From: Sphingobacterium sp. | GTDB taxonomy: Bacteria; Bacteroidota; Bacteroidia; Sphingobacteriales; Sphingobacteriaceae | Reading direction: 5' to 3' | Assembly (NCBI GenBank): GCA_031286695.1 | Contig: JAITTY010000015.1 | Coordinates: 1 to 48,591, forward strand | DNA: 48,591 bases | Shown here: positions 42,240-48,591 of the stretch, in pieces | Layout: every line of letters begins with the position of its first letter | Position numbering within the stretch: the stretch's first letter is position 1 | Translations under genes and position numbers: made by a program | The notes under the pieces: model-generated | What the model saw: the letters and a program-made list of their open reading frames with translations, nothing else | What the model was told of the DNA's origin: nothing | Databases searched by the model: none

Positions 42240-42336
42240 TTATTAAATAATCGAGATAAACATTAAAACTGATCTACCCTAATACCAATTTTCAATCAAT
42301 TTTTAGACAGTGATCAGTCACTGGTTATTCAGTTGA

Positions 42337-42385
42337 CACTGAGTGATCACTGAGCAAGCACTGAACAAGCACTGAACAAGCACTG
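42337..42385. repeat. 11-bp tandem repeat (about 4.5 units)
   Basis: Consecutive units are CACTGAGTGAT, CACTGAGCAAG, CACTGAACAAG, CACTGAACAAG and a partial CACTG. The period equals about one helical turn. The last full units are identical, a sign of recent slippage. The first unit merges into a nearby inverted repeat. Confidence 0.85.
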
Positions 42386-42542
42386 TCGTAAGGCATAGTT
42401 TGGTCACTATTTGATCCTAATTTGCTGTAGCTAAAAATTAAAAGAAATAGGACTACGTTTACGTAAGAAAACGACTGTTGTTGTGGGGTAATAGGTCATT
42501 TGAACCCTATCTATACTTCTTTCGGGCTCAAATACTGTTAAA

Positions 42543-42570
42543 ACAAAAAAAGCCAATCGTAAGATTAGCT
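42543..42570 (-). terminator. Terminator of tRNA-Lys
   Basis: On the minus strand AGCTAATC-ttac-GATTGGCT, with one U-G pair, is followed by a T-run. It lies 9 nt after the tRNA 3' end. Confidence 0.85.
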
Positions 42571-42579
42571 TTTCTTTTG

Positions 42580-42652
42580 TGATCCCGCTGGGATTCGAAC
42601 CCAGGACCCATACATTAAAAGTGTATTGCTCTACCAGCTGAGCTACGGAATC
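42580..42652 (-). tRNA. tRNA-Lys (anticodon TTT)
   Basis: A 73-nt class I tRNA on the minus strand. The acceptor stem GATTCCG pairs with CGGGATC with discriminator A, the D-arm is GCTCAGCTGGTAGAGC, the anticodon stem ATACA/TGTAT encloses loop CTTTTAA (anticodon TTT), and the T-arm is CTGGGTTCGAATCCCAG. CCA is not encoded. Confidence 0.97.
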
Positions 42653-42674
42653 CTTTCTGTTTTTGAAAGTGATG

Positions 42675-42705
42675 CAAAGGTAGAAAAATAAGTTATTTGT
42701 GCAAA
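42675..42705 (-). promoter_or_regulatory. Promoter of tRNA-Lys
   Basis: Minus strand: TTTG (42702-42705), 19 nt, TACCTTTG (42675-42682). This is the same exact architecture as at tRNA-Ser. Confidence 0.87.
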
Positions 42706-42862
42706 ATCTTTTTGTCTTTTTTGTTGATTAAAGTTGTAACTGTTTAAAAATTACTGAATTATTTTTTATTAAAAAAGCCTTTTAGAAAACTTGCGGATAG
42801 GATTGGTTCGTATAGAGGCTGTTTTTTGGAACGAGGAGGCGTATTTTTAATGTAGAGTAGTC

Positions 42863-42897
42863 ATAAAAAAAGTCAGCTAATTGCTGACTTTTTTTAT
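42863..42897. terminator. Terminator of accA
   Basis: A perfect palindrome, ATAAAAAAAGTCAGC with its complement around TAATT, with T-runs on either strand. It lies 24 nt after the accA stop. Confidence 0.9.
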
Positions 42898-42920
42898 ACT
42901 GTAGGGTCGTATGGATAAAA

Positions 42921-43874
42921 TTATTCAGTTACCACACCCATTTTACTAAACTTATCAATTCTTTCAGTAACTAATGTGTCGCTATCTTTAGCTGTCAATT
43001 CTGCAAGATCTTTCAACAGCTGGCTTTTTAGATTAGCTGCTGCTGCTGCTGGATCTTGGTGAGCACCACCTAGCGGTTCAGGGATAATACCATCAATCAA
43101 TCCATTGCCCAACATGTCTTCTGAAGTCAATTTTAATGCCTCAGCGGCTTTTTCTTTATGATCCCAGCTTCTCCATAGGATAGAAGAACAAGATTCAGGT
43201 GATATGACCGAATACCAGGTATGTTCCATCATGTAAACCCTGTTTCCAACGCCGATACCCAAAGCTCCACCTGAAGCTCCTTCACCAATAACAACGCAAA
43301 TGATCGGAACTTTCAATACAGCCATCTCCATGAGGTTACGTGCAATCGCTTCACCCTGTCCGCGTTCTTCAGCTTCAAGTCCTGGATAAGCACCCATCGT
43401 ATCAATTAACGTGATCACAGGTTTATTGAACTTTTCCGCCATTTTCATCAAACGTAATGCCTTTCGGTAGCCTTCAGGGTTAGCCATTCCAAAGTTGTGG
43501 AATTGACGCTCTTTGGTGTTTTTACCTTTTTGATGACCGATGATCATAACGGCATTACCATCAATGGAAGCCATACCACCGACAATCGCTTTATCATCTT
43601 TCACGGTTCTATCACCATGCAACTCGATAAATTCGTCGCAGATAGCTTCTATATAATCATAAGTCTGAGGGCGATCCGGATGGCGTGACATTTGAACGTT
43701 CTGCCAGCCTGTTAAATTGCCGTATATTTCTTTTTCAGTAGAAGCAAGCTTTTCTTCAAGCTCACGAACGGTTGCGCTCATGTCAACTTGAGTTTTTTCG
43801 GCAACTTGAGTTACCTTTTCAATTTGCAATTGCAAGTCTGCAATTGGCTTTTCAAAATCAAACGTGGTTTTCAT
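42921..43874 (-). CDS. accA: Acetyl-CoA carboxylase carboxyltransferase subunit alpha
   Basis: A 317-residue AccA that, with AccD, transfers carboxyl from carboxybiotin to acetyl-CoA to make malonyl-CoA for fatty-acid synthesis. Signatures: VQMSRHPDRPQTYDYIE, FHNFGMANPEGYRKALRLM, TLIDTMGAYPGLEAEERGQG and GEGASGGALGIGVGNRVYM. Length is standard. It is a single gene; accD is elsewhere. Confidence 0.97.
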   Translation of the reverse strand: MKTTFDFEKPIADLQLQIEKVTQVAEKTQVDMSATVRELEEKLASTEKEIYGNLTGWQNVQMSRHPDRPQTYDYIEAICDEFIELHGDRTVKDDKAIVGGMASIDGNAVMIIGHQKGKNTKERQFHNFGMANPEGYRKALRLMKMAEKFNKPVITLIDTMGAYPGLEAEERGQGEAIARNLMEMAVLKVPIICVVIGEGASGGALGIGVGNRVYMMEHTWYSVISPESCSSILWRSWDHKEKAAEALKLTSEDMLGNGLIDGIIPEPLGGAHQDPAAAAANLKSQLLKDLAELTAKDSDTLVTERIDKFSKMGVVTE

Positions 43875-43967
43875 ATATCTATTTTATGAAAATATTCAGA
43901 GGGCTAATTTAGCGCATTTTTTCTGAAATTAAAATTAGAGGGGATAATATCATTGGAATTCCTTTGT

Positions 43968-43975
43968 TACATTTG
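43968..43975 (+). promoter_or_regulatory. -7 element for the glycoamylase-family gene
   Basis: TACATTTG matches TAnnTTTG, about 60 nt before the ATG. No clear -33 element stands 19 nt upstream. Confidence 0.45.
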
Positions 43976-44034
43976 CGTTATAATCGTACTGGTGGCTTAG
44001 TTTTTGATTGTAGGCCTGTGAAAAATGTTGACTT

Positions 44035-46221
44035 ATGCTGAAAAAATATTTTTACTTTCTTTTGTTACTGATCTTACCCACACTTGTTCGATCAGAAAGT
44101 TATCCTGAGGTTTTATTTGACAATAGTGTTATCAACGGGAGTTATGCGAAGAGTATCGCTCACTATACTGGTGAATCATGGATCCAAAATGTGAGCTATA
44201 GCCTTCCGGTTTCCGATAGTTTGTTTTTTACGCCAGGCAATTCGCTTTCTCTGCGGTACGTTTCTTCTCCTAATGGTAAGTGGGAGGCAAGCATTTTAAA
44301 CGACAAACAGAAATTTCCCTATTTAATTGCCAAGGATGATCAGCTAACTTTTAAGCTTTTTATTCAAAGCAATACTGAAAAGGGGCAATTGCCAAAAGTT
44401 ACCTTACAACAACATGATACAAAGACTAACGCTGTGGATATCGCAAATTATATCGATGATTTTGCTTATGATACTTGGCTTAATGTTTCCATTCCAGTCA
44501 ATAAATTTGGAGGAATTGCATTAGGGAAGTCTGTTTCGGCGTTAATTTTGGAACAGAATGGAACTGCGTTGCAGACAAATCAATTATTTATCGATCAAAT
44601 TGAGTTTTTGCCCAAAAACTATCCAAAGGTAAGACTTTCATCAGCAGCTATCTTATCTAAGATCAGTTCCGTAGATAAACAAGTCGAGCTGGTTTGGCAA
44701 TTACCGCTAACACCAAGTATTCGCTATGTGAAAATCTACCGTTCGGAAGATAAACTCAATTTTCAGCCAATAGCAATTCTACCTATCTATGTGCAGAAGT
44801 CGCTGGATAGGGTGAATGAATATAACAAAACTTATTATTACAAAATCGCTTGGGTAGACTATAATTATGTTGAATCTCCTTTTTCTGAGGTTAGGGAGGT
44901 ACAGACAAAAAAGGGGACGGATAAGGAAATGTTAAATTTTATCCGGAATGCTCATGTGAATTATTTTATAGACAACTATGATGTGAATAGTGGTATGTTT
45001 CTGCCTGACCGAGGCAATAGACAAGCTATTGTATCTACAAATGAAACTGGCTATGCGATCTTGGGTTTGCTTGTGGCAGGAGAGAACAACTTGATCTCGC
45101 GACAAGCTCTTTTGGTGAGGTTAACACGGATTGTAAAATTTTTGAGTAGTGCACAACAACATCAAGGGGTCTTTACAGCGCTTTACGATGGACGGTCAGG
45201 GGTGCCTTATTATCGCGATTCGATTCCAACGTACGATTTGCGCGGAACCTCCCATATCCTAGAATCGCTTTTAATCGCCCGACAATATTTTTCTAAAGAG
45301 GATTCTGAGGAACAGGCCTTGAGGAATGCTATTACGAAGCTCTGGGAACGCATAAACTGGAACTATTTTACGGACACACAGAATCCGGATGTACTTTGGA
45401 ATAAGTGGTCTCCTGTAGACAGTACAGCGAGATCGAAGCCTTTGGGGGGATTTAACGAGAGTCTGGGCACTTATTTGCTGGCGATGTCTTCACCTACCCA
45501 CCCTTTAGCTATTTCAGCTTATATCAATGGATTTGCAACCAAACATAAAGGCAACGAATTGTATTTTGGGGATGATGCCAATGATTTGGCTCCTGAACTC
45601 AAAATGAAATTAAATGATTCTTTAGCACGTTCAATAAGTGCAAACCCTTTAATCGGCGACGCTGGAAATGCTGGAGTTTCGATCTACTCCGACGACAAAG
45701 TTATTTTTGCCAAGAATATTGCCGGCGGCAGCTTAAATGAATCATTGATGTCTGTTTATCGTCCTTTTTTGATTATGGATCCTAAGGGAAAAGTTGATGA
45801 CTTTGTCGATTATAAGAAATATTTGTCAAATTATATTCTGGCCTATAAGCGTAGAGATAATGAAATGAGCATAGGGACACGATTTACAGATATTTGGGGA
45901 GTGGAAAATGTGGAAGATACCTATCAGGGCTATTTGGTGAATCCTGCGATATCTATTGCAGCTTACCCCTTTGAAAAAGAGATTGGTCTAAAAGCATTAC
46001 GTAAGTTTTACGAAGAATACGCCGATGTGTTGTTTACACAATATGGTTTCAGAAGCTGGATTGATATTAAAAACAACGATGTTTCTGAAAGCTATCGTGC
46101 GAGGAATCAGGCGACGATTGCCGTAATGATCGAGAATGCAAATTCTGGCATGATCTGGAAATTGTATGAGAATATTCCTGAGGTAAAAAAGACTTTAGAG
46201 AAAGTATATACCAAGAAATAG
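44035..46221 (+). CDS. Secreted glycoamylase-family (PF10091-like) glycoside hydrolase
   Basis: A 728-residue exported protein. The signal peptide (LKKYFYFLLLLILPTLVRS) is followed by a galactose-binding-like beta-sandwich (about 25-195), a fibronectin type III-like domain (about 205-293), and an (alpha/alpha)6 catalytic domain to the C-terminus. That last domain has STNETGYAILGLLVAGE, PTYDLRGTSHILESLLIAR, GGFNESLGTYLLAMSSPTHP and YQGYLVNPAISIAAYPFE. It fits the glycoamylase-like group that includes GH144 beta-1,2-glucanases. Beta-1,2-glucan is thus a possible substrate, not a proven one. It is monocistronic, with no SusCD nearby. Confidence 0.83.
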   Translation: MLKKYFYFLLLLILPTLVRSESYPEVLFDNSVINGSYAKSIAHYTGESWIQNVSYSLPVSDSLFFTPGNSLSLRYVSSPNGKWEASILNDKQKFPYLIAKDDQLTFKLFIQSNTEKGQLPKVTLQQHDTKTNAVDIANYIDDFAYDTWLNVSIPVNKFGGIALGKSVSALILEQNGTALQTNQLFIDQIEFLPKNYPKVRLSSAAILSKISSVDKQVELVWQLPLTPSIRYVKIYRSEDKLNFQPIAILPIYVQKSLDRVNEYNKTYYYKIAWVDYNYVESPFSEVREVQTKKGTDKEMLNFIRNAHVNYFIDNYDVNSGMFLPDRGNRQAIVSTNETGYAILGLLVAGENNLISRQALLVRLTRIVKFLSSAQQHQGVFTALYDGRSGVPYYRDSIPTYDLRGTSHILESLLIARQYFSKEDSEEQALRNAITKLWERINWNYFTDTQNPDVLWNKWSPVDSTARSKPLGGFNESLGTYLLAMSSPTHPLAISAYINGFATKHKGNELYFGDDANDLAPELKMKLNDSLARSISANPLIGDAGNAGVSIYSDDKVIFAKNIAGGSLNESLMSVYRPFLIMDPKGKVDDFVDYKKYLSNYILAYKRRDNEMSIGTRFTDIWGVENVEDTYQGYLVNPAISIAAYPFEKEIGLKALRKFYEEYADVLFTQYGFRSWIDIKNNDVSESYRARNQATIAVMIENANSGMIWKLYENIPEVKKTLEKVYTKK

Positions 46222-46317
46222 ATTTGTTACGTTAGATATGGCGTAGAAGGGATGTCATATTGGACTTTTTTCGCTATATTTACTTGCTTAAATCGATATT
46301 AAATACGTTAGAACGAC

Positions 46318-46839
46318 ATGCTTAGAAAAATTAATTTGGGGATTTTAACCTTATGTGCAAGTTTATCGTTATTTTCCTGTAAACAACAAGCTATTGTAGT
46401 CAATCCAGGTGCTGTTGTAACAAAAGATGGAACTGATGATGGTTTGAAAAATGTGAAGAAGGATTTTAATGATGCGAAAAGAACTGATGAGGGGATTAAG
46501 TTTAGTATATCGTCTGATTTATTGTTTCCAACAAACTCTTCTTACCTATCTGAGAAGGCAAAAACTGAAGTTAGTAAATTGGCGTTGATCTTGAAAGAAA
46601 GTAATAATAAGATCAAAGTTGATGGGTATACTGATGCTACGGGTACTGTTGAGTATAATCAGTGGCTTTCCGATAAAAGAGCAGCGTCTGTTAAGAAGTT
46701 CTTAGTTGATTCAGGTGTTGCTGAATCACGCATCACGGCAAAAGGTTTCGGTCAGTCAAATCCAGTTGGCGATAATAAAACTCCGGAAGGACGTCAAAAA
46801 AATAGAAGAGTGGAAGTTACTATTTTGGATAAAAAATAG
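46318..46839 (+). CDS. OmpA-family peptidoglycan-binding lipoprotein
   Basis: A 173-residue lipoprotein. The lipobox LFSC (C21) is followed by a flexible linker and an OmpA-C domain (about 60-170) with VDGYTDATGTVEYNQWLSDK, AASVKKFLVDSGV and the closing KNRRVEVTIL. It should tether the outer membrane to peptidoglycan in the manner of Pal. No tol genes are adjacent, so it is not confidently Pal itself. A bidirectional terminator follows. Confidence 0.92.
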   Translation: MLRKINLGILTLCASLSLFSCKQQAIVVNPGAVVTKDGTDDGLKNVKKDFNDAKRTDEGIKFSISSDLLFPTNSSYLSEKAKTEVSKLALILKESNNKIKVDGYTDATGTVEYNQWLSDKRAASVKKFLVDSGVAESRITAKGFGQSNPVGDNKTPEGRQKNRRVEVTILDKK

Positions 46840-46858
46840 TTTATCAGACCAATTCTTA

Positions 46859-46903
46859 ATATAAAAAAAGCGGGATATTTAAGATATCCCGCTTTTTTTA
46901 TAT
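46859..46903. terminator. Terminator after the OmpA lipoprotein gene
   Basis: ATAAAAAAAGCGGGATAT pairs with its complement around TTAAG, with T-runs on both strands. A second small palindrome, GCGGTTTTAAACCGC, lies at 46913-46927. Confidence 0.9.
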
Positions 46904-47040
46904 AGTTATATCGCGGTTTTAAACCGCTGTGTCTTTTCTCCCGAAACAAGGTATTTTAAACAGGAGACATCGGAATGAGGACTGTTCTGTGGGATTGTTT
47001 TCGATAAAATCCGAGCCTAGGGGAAATAGCGTAGAAAAAG

Positions 47041-48369
47041 ATGAATTTAGAAGAAGAAGATCATAGACAGAAGCCAAATTTTAGGGAAGCCATGTGGTTT
47101 TGGTTTGTGTTAGGTTGGATAAGTTTTGGTGGAACAACCGGCCATGTGACCATTATGCACGATTTTTTGGTCGAAAAGAAAAGATGGGTCAGCAATAGGA
47201 AGTTTTTTCAGGCACTCAATGCATGTATGCTGTTGCCGGGACCTGAAGCGCACCAATTGACGATCTATTTAGGATGGAAGCTACACGGCTTAAAAGGAGG
47301 TGTGTTGGCCGGATTATTTTTTATTGTTCCTTCACTTCTTATTATATTTGGACTCAGTGCGCTATATGCACATTATGGCAACACAGCATTGCTTATAGCT
47401 TTATTTTCGGGTTTAAAACCTGCAGTTCTAGCGATCATTATATTTGCAACCTTTCGGGTGGGGCAGAAATCTCTTGTCAGCATATGGCATTATTTGGTCG
47501 CATTGGCCGCTTTTCTTCTATCCTATTTTGCTGGTATTCCCATGCCCTGGATTATTGTGGGGGTGATCGCTTTCGGTCTACTACTCTATGCAATCTTGTC
47601 AAAAACTTCCAAAATAAATGCCCATCATGAAAAGGAAGATAAGCAGCTCGAATCGGCTTATTATATCAATACGCTCGAAAAACTACCCACGGTATCTTAC
47701 CGTCGTATTTCTCTTCAGGTTCTGCTGTTTTTGTTCCTATGGTTGATTCCGCTTTCCGTTTTACTGTTTTTTACTGTCGATATGGAATTTTGGAAGACAC
47801 TTTCTTTTTTGTTTACAAAGTCTGCTTATTTGACGATTGGAGGTTCTTATACAGTCATTCCTTATGTTGCAGCCCTTGTGACAGAGAAATTGTTTTGGCT
47901 TTCCAAGAGCCAGATGATAGATGGATTTGCGCTTGCAGAGACCACCCCGGGACCTTTAGTGGTCGTTTTGGCTTATGTTGGTTTCATGGCTGGCTTCAAT
48001 CATTTTCATCAGTCCTATTCCATGGCAGCAATAGGTTTGATCGCCACAGCATATTTTACATTTTTGCCAAACTTTGCCTTGATTTTTGTTGGAGCACCAC
48101 TGATCGAACGGACCCAAAAAAATGCATGTATACAATTTATCCTATCTTTAGTAACGGCATCGGTAGTTGGTGTAATTGTTAATTTAGCCTGTTATTTAGG
48201 GCTAGGAATTCTATTTCCAAGTGGGGGCAGTTCTTGGTATACTATTGAACCGATGGCTTTGGTCTGGGTGCTATTTTCACTTTTTCTTTTATTCAACTAT
48301 AAAATAGGCATGTTGAAACTTATACTGTTAAGTTTGGCCTACGGTTTTCTCTTATTTTTATGGCGATAA
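47041..48369 (+). CDS. chrA: Chromate efflux transporter, CHR family (long chain)
   Basis: A 442-residue membrane protein with the two homologous CHR domains. The N-half has WISFGGTTGHV and LLPGPEAHQLTIYLGW. The C-half has LTIGGSYTVIPYVAA and ETTPGPLVVVLAYVGF. About 10-12 membrane spans are expected. ChrA exports chromate, using the proton gradient in studied cases. It appears monocistronic, with no chrB-like regulator nearby. Some homologues may carry other oxyanions, so chromate itself is inferred from the family. Confidence 0.9.
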   Translation: MNLEEEDHRQKPNFREAMWFWFVLGWISFGGTTGHVTIMHDFLVEKKRWVSNRKFFQALNACMLLPGPEAHQLTIYLGWKLHGLKGGVLAGLFFIVPSLLIIFGLSALYAHYGNTALLIALFSGLKPAVLAIIIFATFRVGQKSLVSIWHYLVALAAFLLSYFAGIPMPWIIVGVIAFGLLLYAILSKTSKINAHHEKEDKQLESAYYINTLEKLPTVSYRRISLQVLLFLFLWLIPLSVLLFFTVDMEFWKTLSFLFTKSAYLTIGGSYTVIPYVAALVTEKLFWLSKSQMIDGFALAETTPGPLVVVLAYVGFMAGFNHFHQSYSMAAIGLIATAYFTFLPNFALIFVGAPLIERTQKNACIQFILSLVTASVVGVIVNLACYLGLGILFPSGGSSWYTIEPMALVWVLFSLFLLFNYKIGMLKLILLSLAYGFLLFLWR

Positions 48370-48477
48370 AATAAAAATGTCCATCGACTGATGAGCTTCG
48401 TAAGCAAGTTTATTAAAGATTGAAGGGAGTTCAGTGAATTTGATAGGGCTATTCGGGGTTACACACGTGCATAAACA

Positions 48478-48506
48478 AGAAAAGCCCATCGTTAGATGAG
48501 CTTTCT
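48478..48506 (-). terminator. Terminator of tRNA-Leu
   Basis: On the minus strand AAAGCTCATC-taac-GATGGGCTTT, with one U-G pair, is followed by TCTTG. It has the same design and U-G position as the tRNA-Lys terminator. Confidence 0.75.
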
Positions 48507-48508
48507 TG

Positions 48509-48591
48509 TACCTAGGGCGGGAATCGAACCCGCACTCCCTTAACGGGAACAGGATTTTAAGTCCTGCGTGTCTACCAGTTCCACCACCTAG
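48509..48591 (-). tRNA. tRNA-Leu (anticodon TAA), cut by the window end
   Basis: A class II tRNA on the minus strand with the anticodon stem CAGGA/TCCTG and loop CTTAAAA (anticodon TAA). It also has a long variable arm CCCGTTAAGGG, a T-arm GCGGGTTCGATTCCCGC and a 3' acceptor half CCTAGGT plus discriminator A. The first two 5' bases (expected AC) lie outside the window. Confidence 0.94.

Larger units (their letters stand above)
42240..42579. other. 340-bp non-coding region with tandem repeat and tRNA-Lys terminator
   Basis: No gene. It contains palindromic CAGTGATCA/TGATCACTG elements, an 11-bp tandem repeat (42337-42385), and the hairpin that terminates tRNA-Lys at its right end. Confidence 0.6.

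Noticed and set aside
42337..42385. CRISPR array
   Set aside because: Units are 11 bp and directly adjacent without spacers, and there are no cas genes.
46318..46839. Calling the OmpA lipoprotein Pal
   Set aside because: No tolB or other tol genes are adjacent, and Bacteroidota encode many OmpA-domain lipoproteins.
47274..47630. 118-codon frame overlapping chrA in another frame
   Set aside because: It is an out-of-frame shadow of a strong membrane-protein gene and is rich in Cys/Ser/Tyr, as expected for a shifted frame.

Overview
The window looks like a chromosomal segment of a Sphingobacteriaceae-type Bacteroidota, most like Sphingobacterium or Pedobacter. The evidence is gene content and promoter style: a SusC/SusD pair, the Bacteroidota-type alternative GlmU, futalosine-pathway MqnC, GH109 and GH29 glycosidases, Tat-exported sugar enzymes, type B L31 and DUF2853. 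The tRNA genes carry near-perfect TTTG-N19-TAnnTTTG promoters, and Shine-Dalgarno sequences are mostly absent. Base composition is AT-rich. No integrase, transposase, phage gene, rRNA or CRISPR array is visible.

Layout. 1-5.1 kb: tRNA-Ser, a bestrophin channel, a GH25 / double-rhodanese / thioredoxin operon, a small acidic protein too short for routine ORF calling, scpB and mqnC. 5.6-10.6 kb: an orphan susCD pair. 10.7-15.0 kb: a four-gene operon (PBP4-type carboxypeptidase, UMF1-type MFS, LutA-like CCG protein, Tat-exported TIM-barrel protein). 15.0-18.5 kb: two POT peptide transporters behind a highly structured leader. 18.6-23.8 kb: a CorC-type exporter and an amino-sugar module, with a GH109 alpha-N-acetylgalactosaminidase divergent from an N-acetylhexosamine 1-kinase. 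Two identical LacI-type palindromes lie between the last two. 24-28.6 kb: rpmE2 and the housekeeping operon glmU-like / tpiA / prmA / mpl. 28.6-32.4 kb: an XRE regulator and two more POT transporters. 32.5-35.3 kb: acyl-ACP desaturase, sufS and sufE. 35.4-38.2 kb: a minus-strand cluster of small soluble domains (VOC, DUF1801, OmdA-like, SRPBCC). 38.4-42.7 kb: a GH29 fucosidase and an AcvB/VirJ-type double hydrolase. The hydrolase is bracketed by the tRNA-Lys gene and a detached copy of that tRNA's 3' tail, in repeat-rich DNA. 42.9-48.6 kb: accA, a secreted glycoamylase-family enzyme, an OmpA lipoprotein, chrA and a tRNA-Leu cut by the window end.

How the parts fit. Several genes deal with sugars and peptides from complex glycans: SusCD import, GH109 and GH29 trimming, phosphorylation of released GalNAc/GlcNAc by NahK, conversion of GlcNAc-1-P by the alternative GlmU, and di/tripeptide uptake by four POT carriers. 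Others handle peptidoglycan (GH25, PBP4, Mpl). The most unusual region is 40.3-42.7 kb: a single-gene segment flanked by a duplicated tRNA tail, with REP-like palindromes, an 11-bp tandem repeat and a possible mprF stump. Also worth attention are the paired GH109/nahK operators, the structured POT leader and three terminators placed only 13-20 nt before start codons. I found no clearly new multi-gene defence or biosynthetic system.
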